In this document: piece after piece, positions 1 through 6,876 of the stretch
Layout: each line of letters begins with the position of its first letter
How positions within the stretch are numbered: position 1 is the first letter of the stretch
The notes under the pieces: generated by a model
What the model was told of the DNA's origin: nothing
Seen by the model: the letters and a program-made list of their open reading frames with translations, nothing else
Databases searched by the model: none
Source of the DNA: Pseudomonadota bacterium
GTDB lineage: Bacteria; Pseudomonadota; Alphaproteobacteria; UBA9655
NCBI GenBank assembly: GCA_021809225.1
Contig: JAKBAL010000041.1
Coordinates: 1 to 10,164, forward strand
Direction: 5' to 3'
Length of the DNA stretch: 10,164 nucleotides
Made by a program: the position numbers and the translations under genes

Positions 1-6
1 TGACTA

Positions 7-873
7 ATGCGCTTTTTTCTTTTTCTCTTGATGCTCTCTACTTCCGTTTCTGCAAAACCCTTGGTCGTGACAACATTTAGCATTTTAGGAGATATGGTTC
101 ACGAAGTTGGCCAAGATAAAATAGAGGTCAGAAATCTTGTTAGCCAAAATCAAGATGCACATGTTTATGAACCTCGTCCTCAAGATGCAAAGGATCTAGG
201 CCGTGCTGATCTTGTTGTTGTCAATGGATTGGGGTTTGAAGGATGGCTGGATAGATTAATTGAAGCTTCTGGATTTAAAGGAAAAATTCTAATAGCAACT
301 ACAGGTATTGCTCCTTTAACCAATGTTGTTAAAGAAAAAGAAATTATTGATCCCCATGCTTGGCATAGCCTAGACAATGCTCAGATTTATGTCGATAATA
401 TTGTCCAAGGCCTTTCCGATCTTTCTCCACAAGACGCACTCTTTTTCAAAGCCCAAGGAGAAAACTATAAAAAGCTTTTAAGTACCCTCAAAAAGCAAAC
501 TCAAGAAAAATTAGAGCATATCCCCTTGGCAAAACGAAAAGTTATTACAAACCATGCTGCTTTTGAATATTTAGGGCGAGAATTTAACATTACGTTTTTT
601 TCGCCTTTGGGAATCAGCACAGATTCCGAACCATCCGCTAAGGCTGTCGTGAATCTTGTTAATCGCATGCGAGCAGAAGGAATCCACGCAATCTTTGCTG
701 AAAACATCTCAAATCCGCGCCTATTAGAGCAAATTGCCAGAGAAACAAATAGCCACATTGGGGGAACATTATATTCAGATGCACTGTCAGCTCCAGGAAC
801 TGAGGCAGATAGTTATTTAAAAATGATGCAGTTTAATCTTTCCGCTATTACGAAAGCGATGCGCGAACAATGA
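7..873 (+). CDS. Metal (Zn/Mn-type) ABC transporter periplasmic substrate-binding protein, cluster A-I
   Basis: A 288-residue protein beginning with a short signal peptide: hydrophobic residues 3-10, then a cleavage-like SVSA-K at 13-17. It would capture a divalent metal in the periplasm and pass it to an ABC permease and ATPase, which are not in this window. Ligand candidates are H52 (in AHVYEP), H117 (in DPHAW), H183 (in TNHAAF) and D258 (in LYSDAL). The first three are spaced 65 and 66 residues apart, as in TroA-type proteins. A third His rather than Glu favours zinc or a TroA-like range over the strict Mn type (PsaA/MntC). The His-rich loop found in many ZnuA proteins is absent: only a short Lys/Glu stretch lies before H117. 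The start is the first ATG, six bases from the window edge, so upstream partners cannot be seen. Family is clear; the metal is inferred. Confidence 0.9.
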   Translation: MRFFLFLLMLSTSVSAKPLVVTTFSILGDMVHEVGQDKIEVRNLVSQNQDAHVYEPRPQDAKDLGRADLVVVNGLGFEGWLDRLIEASGFKGKILIATTGIAPLTNVVKEKEIIDPHAWHSLDNAQIYVDNIVQGLSDLSPQDALFFKAQGENYKKLLSTLKKQTQEKLEHIPLAKRKVITNHAAFEYLGREFNITFFSPLGISTDSEPSAKAVVNLVNRMRAEGIHAIFAENISNPRLLEQIARETNSHIGGTLYSDALSAPGTEADSYLKMMQFNLSAITKAMREQ

Positions 874-877
874 TCTC

Positions 878-911
878 ACACAAAGACCATCCATAAAATT
901 TTGTGTTTTAA
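878..911 (+). terminator. Weak terminator-like stem-loop after the metal-binding protein gene
   Basis: A perfect 7-bp inverted repeat (ACACAAA at 878-884, TTTGTGT at 900-906) with a 15-nt loop starts four bases after the stop codon and runs into a T-rich tail (TTTTAATTTTT). The stem has only two G-C pairs, so it would be weak. Position and tail suggest a terminator; chance in AT-rich DNA is possible. Confidence 0.35.
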
Positions 912-917
912 TTTTTC

Positions 918-947
918 TTGACAGAGGATAAGATTTTGTCTCACAAT
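918..947 (+). promoter_or_regulatory. Candidate sigma70-type promoter upstream of the symporter gene
   Basis: A perfect -35 hexamer TTGACA (918-923) is followed after 18 bp by CACAAT (942-947), which matches four of six -10 consensus bases. It lies between the terminator-like stem and the symporter gene and points toward that gene. It would leave an approximately 160-nt leader before the ATG at 1115. Only sequence resemblance supports it. Confidence 0.35.
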
Positions 948-1032
948 AATTTACATAGTTTAAAGCTCTTTAGGAGAGATTTTTTGACTTTTAGTGGACC
1001 CATTCTTTTCTCTACGGTTGTTTTTCTTAAAA

Positions 1033-1051
1033 AGCGCGGCTGAGCTGCGCT
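1033..1051 (+). promoter_or_regulatory. GC-rich hairpin or operator-like palindrome in the symporter leader
   Basis: In AT-rich surroundings, GCGCGGC (1034-1040) pairs with GCTGCGC (1044-1050) around a TGA loop, with one G-U pair, and A1033-T1051 closes it. It is directly followed by TATACT (1051-1056), a good -10 match, with a weak TTAAAA (1027-1032) 18 bp before that. It could be a terminator or attenuator with a poor T tail, or an operator in a promoter spacer. The structure is seen; the role is not known. Confidence 0.4.
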
Positions 1052-1114
1052 ATACTTATTTCCTCCCCCTTTTTCTTTATTTATTGTACACACCAACCTT
1101 GAGAAAGCTTTATC

Positions 1115-2449
1115 ATGTGTCGTATTGATCCGCTCTTTTGTATTTTAAGTGCCCTTGAATCTTTTTATTGGAGTTATATTGGCTTTACCGTCGTGATAGC
1201 GGCGGGACTTTACTTTTCTTTTCGCTCAGGATTTTATCAATTTAAAGTGCTTGCCCACCCCATCAGAACAATTAAAGCTGTTCAAAAATCATCAGAAGGA
1301 AGAGGAGGTGGGATCAGTCCTTTTCGCGTTTACTTCGCTTCTGTAGGTGGTATGGTTGGACTGGGAAACATCGTGGGCGTGGTTACTGCTGTGACCTTAG
1401 GAGGGCCTGGAGCTCTTTTTTGGCTTTGGATTGCATCATTTTTTGGCATGCTTATTAAATATGCAGAAATTTATTTAGGAATGAAATTTCGCATCGAGGA
1501 TGAGCAGGGTTATCATGGAGGCCCCATGATTTATTTGCGAAAAGCTTTTCAAACCCCGATCCTTGCGAAAGTTATTCCTATTATTTACTGTAGTCTTCTT
1601 GCAATTTATGGTGTTGAAGTTTATCAATTTGTGGTGATCATGGATGTTTTGACTGACGTATCATCTCTCTCTAGACCTCTCATTTTAGCCGGAATTTTAG
1701 CAATTACGCTTTATGGTGGATTTGGTGGCATTCGGCGCCTCGCAAACATTTCTACAGCGCTGATGCCACCCTTTATTGTGGGATATATTCTGCTGTCTCT
1801 CTATATTATCGCTATGCATATTACAATTCTTCCTTCTGTTTTAGCTGATGTGTTTAGAGCCGCATTTACAGGCCATGCGGCGATGGGAGGCTTTGCTGGG
1901 AGTTCAATGTTAATGGCAATCCAACTTGGCACGGCTCGAGCTGTTTATTCAGGTGACTTAGGAATTGGGTATGACTCGATCATTCAGAGCGAATCAAAAG
2001 CTAAAGATCCAGCAACCCAAGCTTGTCTTTCTATTTTTGGTGTAGCAACGGATGGCATTGTTTGTACAATGAGTATCCTCGTCGTGTTAGTGACGGGTAT
2101 TTGGCAAGCACCAGTAGAAGCTTGTCATGCCGTGTCCTATGCGTTTACTCAGTTTTTCCCACATGTGGATATTTTCATGGCCCTTTTAATTTTTATTGCA
2201 GGTTATACAACAGTCATTGCTTATTTGACTGTTGGGGAAAAAGCAATGCGCTGGCTATTTCCTCAATGGGGGAGGAGGCTTTATTTCATCTATGCTGTGT
2301 GCGCTTTTATCGCCTTTTCTTTTCTTGACCAATGTCATGTTATGACCGTCATGAGCCTTTCAGGGGGACTTTTAATGCTCACAAACCTTTTAGGAATTTG
2401 GAAATTACGTCATGAAGTGGTATTTAAGAAAGAGCTTATAGAACGTTAA
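1115..2449 (+). CDS. Sodium:alanine/glycine symporter, AGCS family
   Basis: A 444-residue inner-membrane protein with about ten hydrophobic segments, close to the usual AGCS length. The family couples Na+ (or H+) entry to import of alanine, glycine and sometimes D-alanine. Family hallmarks are a glycine-rich block at 78-88 (VGGMVGLGNIVGV begins here), GGPGALFW at 96-103, GGPMIYL at 135-141 and GGFAGSSM at 258-265. Where many members have a motif near SNEAGLG, this protein has SGDLGIGYD at 279-287. The ATG at 1115 fits because the protein enters the expected first membrane segment soon after; upstream is only a weak GAGAAAG ribosome-binding match. It ends on the TTAA that also carries the stop codon of the opposing response regulator. 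Alanine racemase lies about 1 kb away on the other strand, consistent with alanine use but not proof of linked function. Confidence 0.9.
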   Translation: MCRIDPLFCILSALESFYWSYIGFTVVIAAGLYFSFRSGFYQFKVLAHPIRTIKAVQKSSEGRGGGISPFRVYFASVGGMVGLGNIVGVVTAVTLGGPGALFWLWIASFFGMLIKYAEIYLGMKFRIEDEQGYHGGPMIYLRKAFQTPILAKVIPIIYCSLLAIYGVEVYQFVVIMDVLTDVSSLSRPLILAGILAITLYGGFGGIRRLANISTALMPPFIVGYILLSLYIIAMHITILPSVLADVFRAAFTGHAAMGGFAGSSMLMAIQLGTARAVYSGDLGIGYDSIIQSESKAKDPATQACLSIFGVATDGIVCTMSILVVLVTGIWQAPVEACHAVSYAFTQFFPHVDIFMALLIFIAGYTTVIAYLTVGEKAMRWLFPQWGRRLYFIYAVCAFIAFSFLDQCHVMTVMSLSGGLLMLTNLLGIWKLRHEVVFKKELIER

Positions 2450-3321
2450 TCTTCATGCATGTATGTCAGAGAAAGATGGGTAGATGGAAAAGGGGTTTCT
2501 AAGATGATTTCTTCACCGACAGCCAGTAGGGCCGCTTTTGAGGAGAGGGGAGAACTCTGATTTTCAGATGTAAAATGAGAGACTTTAAAGGCTCCATTTG
2601 TCTTGTATGAAAAAACGTGAGAACTCACATTGTAAGTCCCTATCAAGATTTGTGCTTTCAGATGAGCGTTAATGACGGCAAGCTTTTCTTCACACTCTGC
2701 TATAGAGGCATCCAAATTTTGGGTTAAAGCTGACTTTACAATGCCATGAGCTGTGCTTGTTGCAATTTCAAAAGGTATGGCGGATGGAATGACAAAAACG
2801 CCCAAGAGGGTGATCGAGTGAGGATTTAAAATAAATGCATCCCATAATAGAGGTACTTTACCTGGAGAATAATGGAGGTCAACGCCCTTTGGAAAAAACG
2901 TAGCCAATAAAAGCTGATAGGAACCAAGAAGAGAGGAAGACCGTTCGTATTGGGCTAAAGCTCGTAAGATAGTTTCTTCTAGTTCATTGAAATTAATCGG
3001 TTTTGTGGCAAAATCGAAAGCTCCTTTATTCATAGTGGCCCGTAAGGTTTTGGTATCTCCATAGGCAGAGACAACAATGGTTTTAGGGCTAGGGCTCATT
3101 TCATTAAGTTTATCAAGTAGGGTAAGACCATCCATCTCGGGCATATTGACGTCCGAAACAACAACTGCAATACTTGGCTCTTTTTTTATAAGATCAAGAG
3201 CTTCTTGTCCATTTTGAGCAAATAAAAGGTCAAAAACTCCACTAGCAATTTGTTTGCGAAACTTTTGTTTGGCTAAAAGTTCAATATCTGGCTCATCATC
3301 AACGAATAAGACTTTTGCCAT
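2446..3321 (-). CDS. Response regulator: REC receiver domain plus degenerate PPM/PP2C-like C-terminal domain
   Basis: A 291-residue cytoplasmic protein. Residues 1-120 form a complete receiver: acidic pair D8-D9 (LFVDDEPD), phospho-acceptor D57 (VVSDVNMP), switch S85 (VVSAYGD) and K107 (TKPINF), so phosphorylation by a histidine kinase is expected. A linker at 121-140 leads to residues 150-291, with no helix-turn-helix, GGDEF, EAL or HD motif. This half reads like a SpoIIE/RsbU-type phosphatase fold: a strand around SITLLGVFVIPSAIP (169-183), a helix with AHGIVKSAL (191-199), and ILIGTYNV then VFSYKTNGA (225-244), matching the usual TALLGVLD and YANAGH blocks. The metal-binding Asp residues of DVSGHG are missing, so it is probably non-catalytic. 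I chose the ATG at 3321 because MAKVLFVDDE is a typical receiver start; a longer reading to an ATG at 3354 lacks a ribosome site. The kinase partner is not visible. Receiver certain; output domain inferred. Confidence 0.88.
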   Translation of the reverse strand: MAKVLFVDDEPDIELLAKQKFRKQIASGVFDLLFAQNGQEALDLIKKEPSIAVVVSDVNMPEMDGLTLLDKLNEMSPSPKTIVVSAYGDTKTLRATMNKGAFDFATKPINFNELEETILRALAQYERSSSLLGSYQLLLATFFPKGVDLHYSPGKVPLLWDAFILNPHSITLLGVFVIPSAIPFEIATSTAHGIVKSALTQNLDASIAECEEKLAVINAHLKAQILIGTYNVSSHVFSYKTNGAFKVSHFTSENQSSPLSSKAALLAVGEEIILETPFPSTHLSLTYMHED

Positions 3322-3499
3322 AACCCCCCACTCGTTATTATTTGCGCGGATCATACACAAAATAAATTTTTTCTTCCATCTTTATTAAAAAATATGGAAA
3401 TTTTTTATTTTAGGTATTTAGCATATTGAATAAGAAATTGATTTTGCCAAAACGTTCTAATGAATGACGCAGCTCGGCTTCGTTGTCACCATTCTACAT
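3322..3499. other. Intergenic gap between alr and the response regulator gene
   Basis: These 178 nt lie downstream of alr and upstream of the response regulator, both on the minus strand. The stretch is very AT-rich except for a more GC-rich piece near 3463-3490 that contains AGC-CGA-GCT and TGAC/GTCA inverted bits but no T-run. Candidate minus-strand -10 elements for the regulator are TATGAT (3355-3350) and an extended TGC-TAAATA (3423-3415); neither has a convincing -35. No gene is supported here. Confidence 0.4.
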
Positions 3500-4627
3500 T
3501 TAACAATAAACCCGATAAAGTCTTTGCCCAAACCCTGTGGAAAGCTCCCGAGAAATGGTCCCTATAGATTGAGCAAGTTCATCAAGCGTGAGGTTCTCGT
3601 TAGCAAACTCTGCCCATTCCCCTACAAGACACAAAGACTCTGGAATATCTGTTACATCAACAACGGTATAATCCATGGAAATATTTCCTATGACAGGAGC
3701 CTTAAACCCTTGGATTTCTACATAAGAATGGGTGCTGAATCGACGATCGTAACCATCCGCAAACCCAACACCGAGTGTGGCTAATTTACTTTCTCGTGTT
3801 AACGTATAAGTTGCTCCATAGCCAACACTCTCTCCTTTACAAGCAGTGCGGATTTGAAGGATGCGACCCAAGAGTTTCACACAAGGATGAAGTAAGGGAG
3901 AATCATTTGGCGGCGTAAAGAGGCCAAAAATTCCTTTTCCCGGACGAACTAGATCGTAATGATAGGATTCTCCTAAATAAATACCTCCTGTATCTGCAAG
4001 ACTTGCTTTGGTCATTGGAAAATGTTGACGTAAATCATCAAAGAGGGTTTTTTGTTGTTCGTTATAAGGATGAGTGTTGTCTTGAGAAGAAACTAAGTGG
4101 CTCATCACAAAATGAAGATCGAGTGCTTTTAATAAATCTGAAGAGTCCAAAAGTTTTGTTAAATTTTTTTGATCAAATCCACTGCGCCGCATTCCCGTAT
4201 CGATATGAAGAGCACAGGCAAGCTTGCTTTTTCGACTTTGAGCTTCTTTTGCCCAACTTTTTACCATCTCAAAATCATTTAAAATAGGGATAAGATCGTT
4301 TTCCACAAAAAGATCAGCTGTGTTGGGAAGAAGTCCGGACAGAACATAAACAAATGGTTTTTTTAGGACAGTTTTTAGCAAAAGGCCTTCTTCGAGATGA
4401 GCAACGAAAAAGGCTCTGCACCCCTCGTGCATCAACAGAGGAGCTATTGTTTTTGCTCCAAAACCATAAGCATCTGCTTTAAGAACCGCTGCGCACGTGC
4501 TGTGAGGAAGCATTGAGTGAAGGGTTCGATAATTCTTCGCAATGGCTTGAGTGTCAATTTCTATCAGTCCCGTCAGGTAAGAAGGAAGAGACACTGATAC
4601 TGGAGCTAGGAGTGGTTGCACGCTCAT
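3500..4627 (-). CDS. alr: Alanine racemase (PLP-dependent)
   Basis: A 375-residue fold-type III PLP enzyme that interconverts L- and D-alanine for peptidoglycan precursors in the cytoplasm. Seen: the PLP lysine K50 in VLKADAYGFG, HIDTGMRRSGF (141-151), the PLP-contact arginine in YDLVRPGKGIFG (224-235, R228), the opposite catalytic tyrosine Y270 in VGYGATY, GVGFADGYDR (286-295), and M318-D319 in GNISMDY. Length is normal, with a slightly long N-terminal lead of about 20 residues before IEIDTQAIAKNY. The ATG overlaps the stop of the upstream nucleoside hydrolase in ATGA, so translation is probably coupled; AAAAGG lies too close to the ATG to act alone. It is the last gene of a three-gene minus-strand unit. 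Odd points: LADTGG (210-215) where LANSA(A/G) is usual, and R360 in GTISRE where GTINYE is common. Identity is firm; substrate strictness is less certain. Confidence 0.95.
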   Translation of the reverse strand: MSVQPLLAPVSVSLPSYLTGLIEIDTQAIAKNYRTLHSMLPHSTCAAVLKADAYGFGAKTIAPLLMHEGCRAFFVAHLEEGLLLKTVLKKPFVYVLSGLLPNTADLFVENDLIPILNDFEMVKSWAKEAQSRKSKLACALHIDTGMRRSGFDQKNLTKLLDSSDLLKALDLHFVMSHLVSSQDNTHPYNEQQKTLFDDLRQHFPMTKASLADTGGIYLGESYHYDLVRPGKGIFGLFTPPNDSPLLHPCVKLLGRILQIRTACKGESVGYGATYTLTRESKLATLGVGFADGYDRRFSTHSYVEIQGFKAPVIGNISMDYTVVDVTDIPESLCLVGEWAEFANENLTLDELAQSIGTISRELSTGFGQRLYRVYC

Positions 4628-5595
4628 ACCTTTTGGATGACTTCAGGATATTTTTGTAATCGTTCCGTAAGAAGATGAAAAAACCCATCAGCATTCACTT
4701 CACTGATAACATAAGCATTAGACTTAAAGCCCAGCTTACCATACCAATCTACGGTCGAACGGCCGGCCATAATTGTTGGAGAAACATCAATTTCAACATA
4801 AGCATCTCGACCCATATAGAGGTCAGGCTTTAAAAGGTAAGCAATAACATTAGGGTCGTGTAAAACACCCCCTTTAACACCAGGTTCGAGAAAGGCATCT
4901 GGACGATGGTAGTAAGATAACATATCAATAATTGCATGGGATACACTTGTTCCCATGGCTTCAATCGCCTGAAGCCAATCCTCGGTTGTTTGCGTTTGAC
5001 GTGTCACATCAAGGCCCATCATGACAATGGGAACACCAGACATAAATACAACATATGCTGCTTGAGGATCATAATAAAAGTTATACTCTGCAGCAGGCGT
5101 AATGTTCCCAAGGCCTATCACTCCCCCCATAAGAACTATCTTTTCGATTTTCTCCTTAATACGCGGCTCCATAACAAGAGCACAGGCGATGTTGGTAAGA
5201 GGCGCGGAGAGTGCTAAGGTAATTTTTTCAGAAGTATTTAAAAGCGTTTCTATAATAAAATTCACAGCATGCTGTGACTGAAGCGGCATTGTGGGAGGTG
5301 GAAGTTTACAATCTCCAAGCCCTGTTTCTCCATGAACATCAGCGCCCACATACGTTGAAGGGGTAATGCGTGAAAAAAAAGTACGTGGGCAACCTTGAAA
5401 AACTTTTATATCAGGACGACCTGCGAGCTCACAAACACGCCTAGCGTTTTCTTGAGTTTGCTGAAGAGAGCCATTGCCAACATTCGTTGTTACGCCAAGA
5501 AGATCAAATTCATCAGGAGATGCCAAAGTTAATAAAAGAGAAATCGCATCATCAAGTCCAGGATCACAATCGATAATGAGAGGAATTTTACTCAT
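4624..5595 (-). CDS. Inosine-uridine preferring nucleoside hydrolase family protein (second of a tandem pair)
   Basis: A 323-residue enzyme of the IunH/Rih family, which hydrolyses the N-glycosidic bond of ribonucleosides to free base and ribose using a bound Ca2+. Seen: the N-terminal DCDPGLDD motif (D9, D11, D15, D16), N41 after VG, H89 in VHGETGLG, T134 in APLTN, the ribose-binding GNITPAAEYNFYYDP (163-177; E170, N172), and H246-D247 in GGVLHDP. All expected metal, ribose and acid residues are present, so it should be active. Length is typical (about 310-330). No signal peptide, so cytoplasmic. Its start overlaps the stop of the upstream paralogue and its stop overlaps the alr start, both as ATGA. 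By eye about half of the residues match the upstream paralogue, indicating an old tandem duplication. Purine versus pyrimidine preference cannot be read from sequence. Confidence 0.92.
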   Translation of the reverse strand: MSKIPLIIDCDPGLDDAISLLLTLASPDEFDLLGVTTNVGNGSLQQTQENARRVCELAGRPDIKVFQGCPRTFFSRITPSTYVGADVHGETGLGDCKLPPPTMPLQSQHAVNFIIETLLNTSEKITLALSAPLTNIACALVMEPRIKEKIEKIVLMGGVIGLGNITPAAEYNFYYDPQAAYVVFMSGVPIVMMGLDVTRQTQTTEDWLQAIEAMGTSVSHAIIDMLSYYHRPDAFLEPGVKGGVLHDPNVIAYLLKPDLYMGRDAYVEIDVSPTIMAGRSTVDWYGKLGFKSNAYVISEVNADGFFHLLTERLQKYPEVIQKV

Positions 5596-6569
5596 GCTAC
5601 TGCTTTTCTAACAAAGTATTGGGAATTATCTTCATAACGAGAAATAAGGTCAGTAAGAAGCTCAAAAAAACCTTTAACATTGATTTCATTCAGAACGTGG
5701 GAGTTGGTTGAGAGTCCTCTTTTTTGCCACCAATCCACAATGGAACGTCCACGCCCCAATCCATGGGAGGTATCAATTTCTACATGCACATCTCTTCCTG
5801 TAAAAAGAGAAGGATTTAAAAGGTAGCCAATGACTGAAGGATCATGAAGAGCACCTCCCGTGAGTTCAAAGTGCTTCATGTCATATTCATAAAAAGCGCG
5901 CAGCATAGCGACAAGTGTATGAGCAACGGGATTTTCTAAAGCATCAAGACGAGAAAACCACTCTAATGAGGTGACGATTTGATGGGTGAGGTCGAGCCCA
6001 ATGGTTGTTATTTTTGCCCCACAGGTATAAAGAATATGTGCCGCTTCGGGATCTGCATAAAAATTAAATTCAGCTGCAGGTGTAATATTTCCGAGAGCGA
6101 TAGCCCCGCCCATTGTGACAATCTCTTCAATTTTATCGAGGATTTTAGGCTCACGGATGAGTGCCACAGCCAAATTAGTTAAGGGGCCCATCGTGGCTAT
6201 AGTAACCTTTTTAGAAGAAGTCATCAGCGTATCAATAAGAAAATCAATGGCATGGGAAGATTGCAAAGCCATCGTAGGGGGAGGGAGAACTGCGCCTTTA
6301 AGCCCTGTTTCTCCATACACCGCTTCTTCAAAAACAAGCTTTCGAAGCAGTGGTTGGGAACAGCCTGCATAGACTTTAACGTCGGATCGTCCCGCCAACT
6401 CACAAGCCTTGAGAGCATTTTGAGCTGTATGGTGGAGGGGAGCATTCCCTGCCGAAATCGTAATACCTAAAAGATTAAATTTTTCGGGAGCGGCAAGGAT
6501 CATGAGAATAGCAATAAAATCATCAAGACCTGGGTCGCAATCAAGAATCAAAGGGATGGGTGTGGGCAT
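5592..6569 (-). CDS. Inosine-uridine preferring nucleoside hydrolase family protein (first of a tandem pair)
   Basis: A 325-residue IunH/Rih-family hydrolase, first gene of the minus-strand unit. Seen: DCDPGLDD (D10, D12, D16, D17), N42, T131 in GPLTN, GNITPAAEFNFYADP (160-173 region; E167, N169) and H242-D243 in GGALHDP. The base-binding loop reads VYGETGL with Y85 where the paralogue and characterised members have His (HGE), so its base preference or rate may differ. It is cytoplasmic by the lack of a signal peptide. The ATG at 6569 places the DxDxxxDD motif at the usual distance from the N terminus; only a weak GATAAG precedes it. The last codons overlap the start of the next hydrolase (ATGA). 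Its promoter must lie in the divergent gap 6570-6882. Confidence 0.92.
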   Translation of the reverse strand: MPTPIPLILDCDPGLDDFIAILMILAAPEKFNLLGITISAGNAPLHHTAQNALKACELAGRSDVKVYAGCSQPLLRKLVFEEAVYGETGLKGAVLPPPTMALQSSHAIDFLIDTLMTSSKKVTIATMGPLTNLAVALIREPKILDKIEEIVTMGGAIALGNITPAAEFNFYADPEAAHILYTCGAKITTIGLDLTHQIVTSLEWFSRLDALENPVAHTLVAMLRAFYEYDMKHFELTGGALHDPSVIGYLLNPSLFTGRDVHVEIDTSHGLGRGRSIVDWWQKRGLSTNSHVLNEINVKGFFELLTDLISRYEDNSQYFVRKAVA

Positions 6570-6760
6570 CTATATCTTATCATGAAGAGGAGTTGACCAT
6601 ATAAGACACCTATCTCATTTTCTATCTTCCTGCAAGAGAATTTTAAGGTTCATAAAAAATATAGTTAAAGGTTTTTTTCGTGAAATCATGAACTCGAGAT
6701 TGTCCTTTTTGGCACGTAGAATGTATTTTTGGAGTTTATAAAAAATTTATTTTTTAGCAC

Positions 6761-6776
6761 ACAACATATTTGTTGT
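6761..6776. promoter_or_regulatory. Operator-like inverted repeat ACAACA-N4-TGTTGT
   Basis: A perfect 6-bp inverted repeat with a 4-nt centre sits in the divergent promoter region. It overlaps the last three bases of a minus-strand TTGACA and part of the following spacer. That placement is typical of a dimeric repressor site, but no regulator gene is adjacent and a short AT-rich repeat may arise by chance. Confidence 0.3.
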
Positions 6777-6870
6777 CAAATTGTTTTTTAACACATTGAA
6801 AATAAATATTAATATTTCTTTGAATTTATGGCCACTTATTGTTTACACTTCCGGCATATTTAGGACTCTA

Positions 6871-6876
6871 AAGGAT
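6871..6876 (+). promoter_or_regulatory. Ribosome-binding site fixing the antiporter start
   Basis: AAGGAT lies six bases before the ATG at 6883. The upstream TTG at 6781 in the same frame has no such site, and the residues it would add do not resemble any OPA transporter N terminus. Confidence 0.6.

Noticed and set aside
3322..3360. Longer response regulator N terminus (TTG at 3360 or ATG at 3354)
   Set aside because: The extra residues do not belong to the receiver fold and lack a ribosome site; the ATG at 3321 gives the standard receiver beginning.
3464..3784. Plus-strand ORF of 106 codons
   Set aside because: It lies mostly antisense to the well-supported alr gene, has no recognisable domain and no clear ribosome site.
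6804..6817. 14-nt perfect AT-only palindrome
   Set aside because: Such palindromes are expected by chance in DNA this AT-rich; noted only as part of the intergenic description.
6842..6855. TTTACACTTCCGGC, which recalls parts of the lac promoter region
   Set aside because: No matching -10 lies at the right distance before the ATG; the likeness is short and likely chance.
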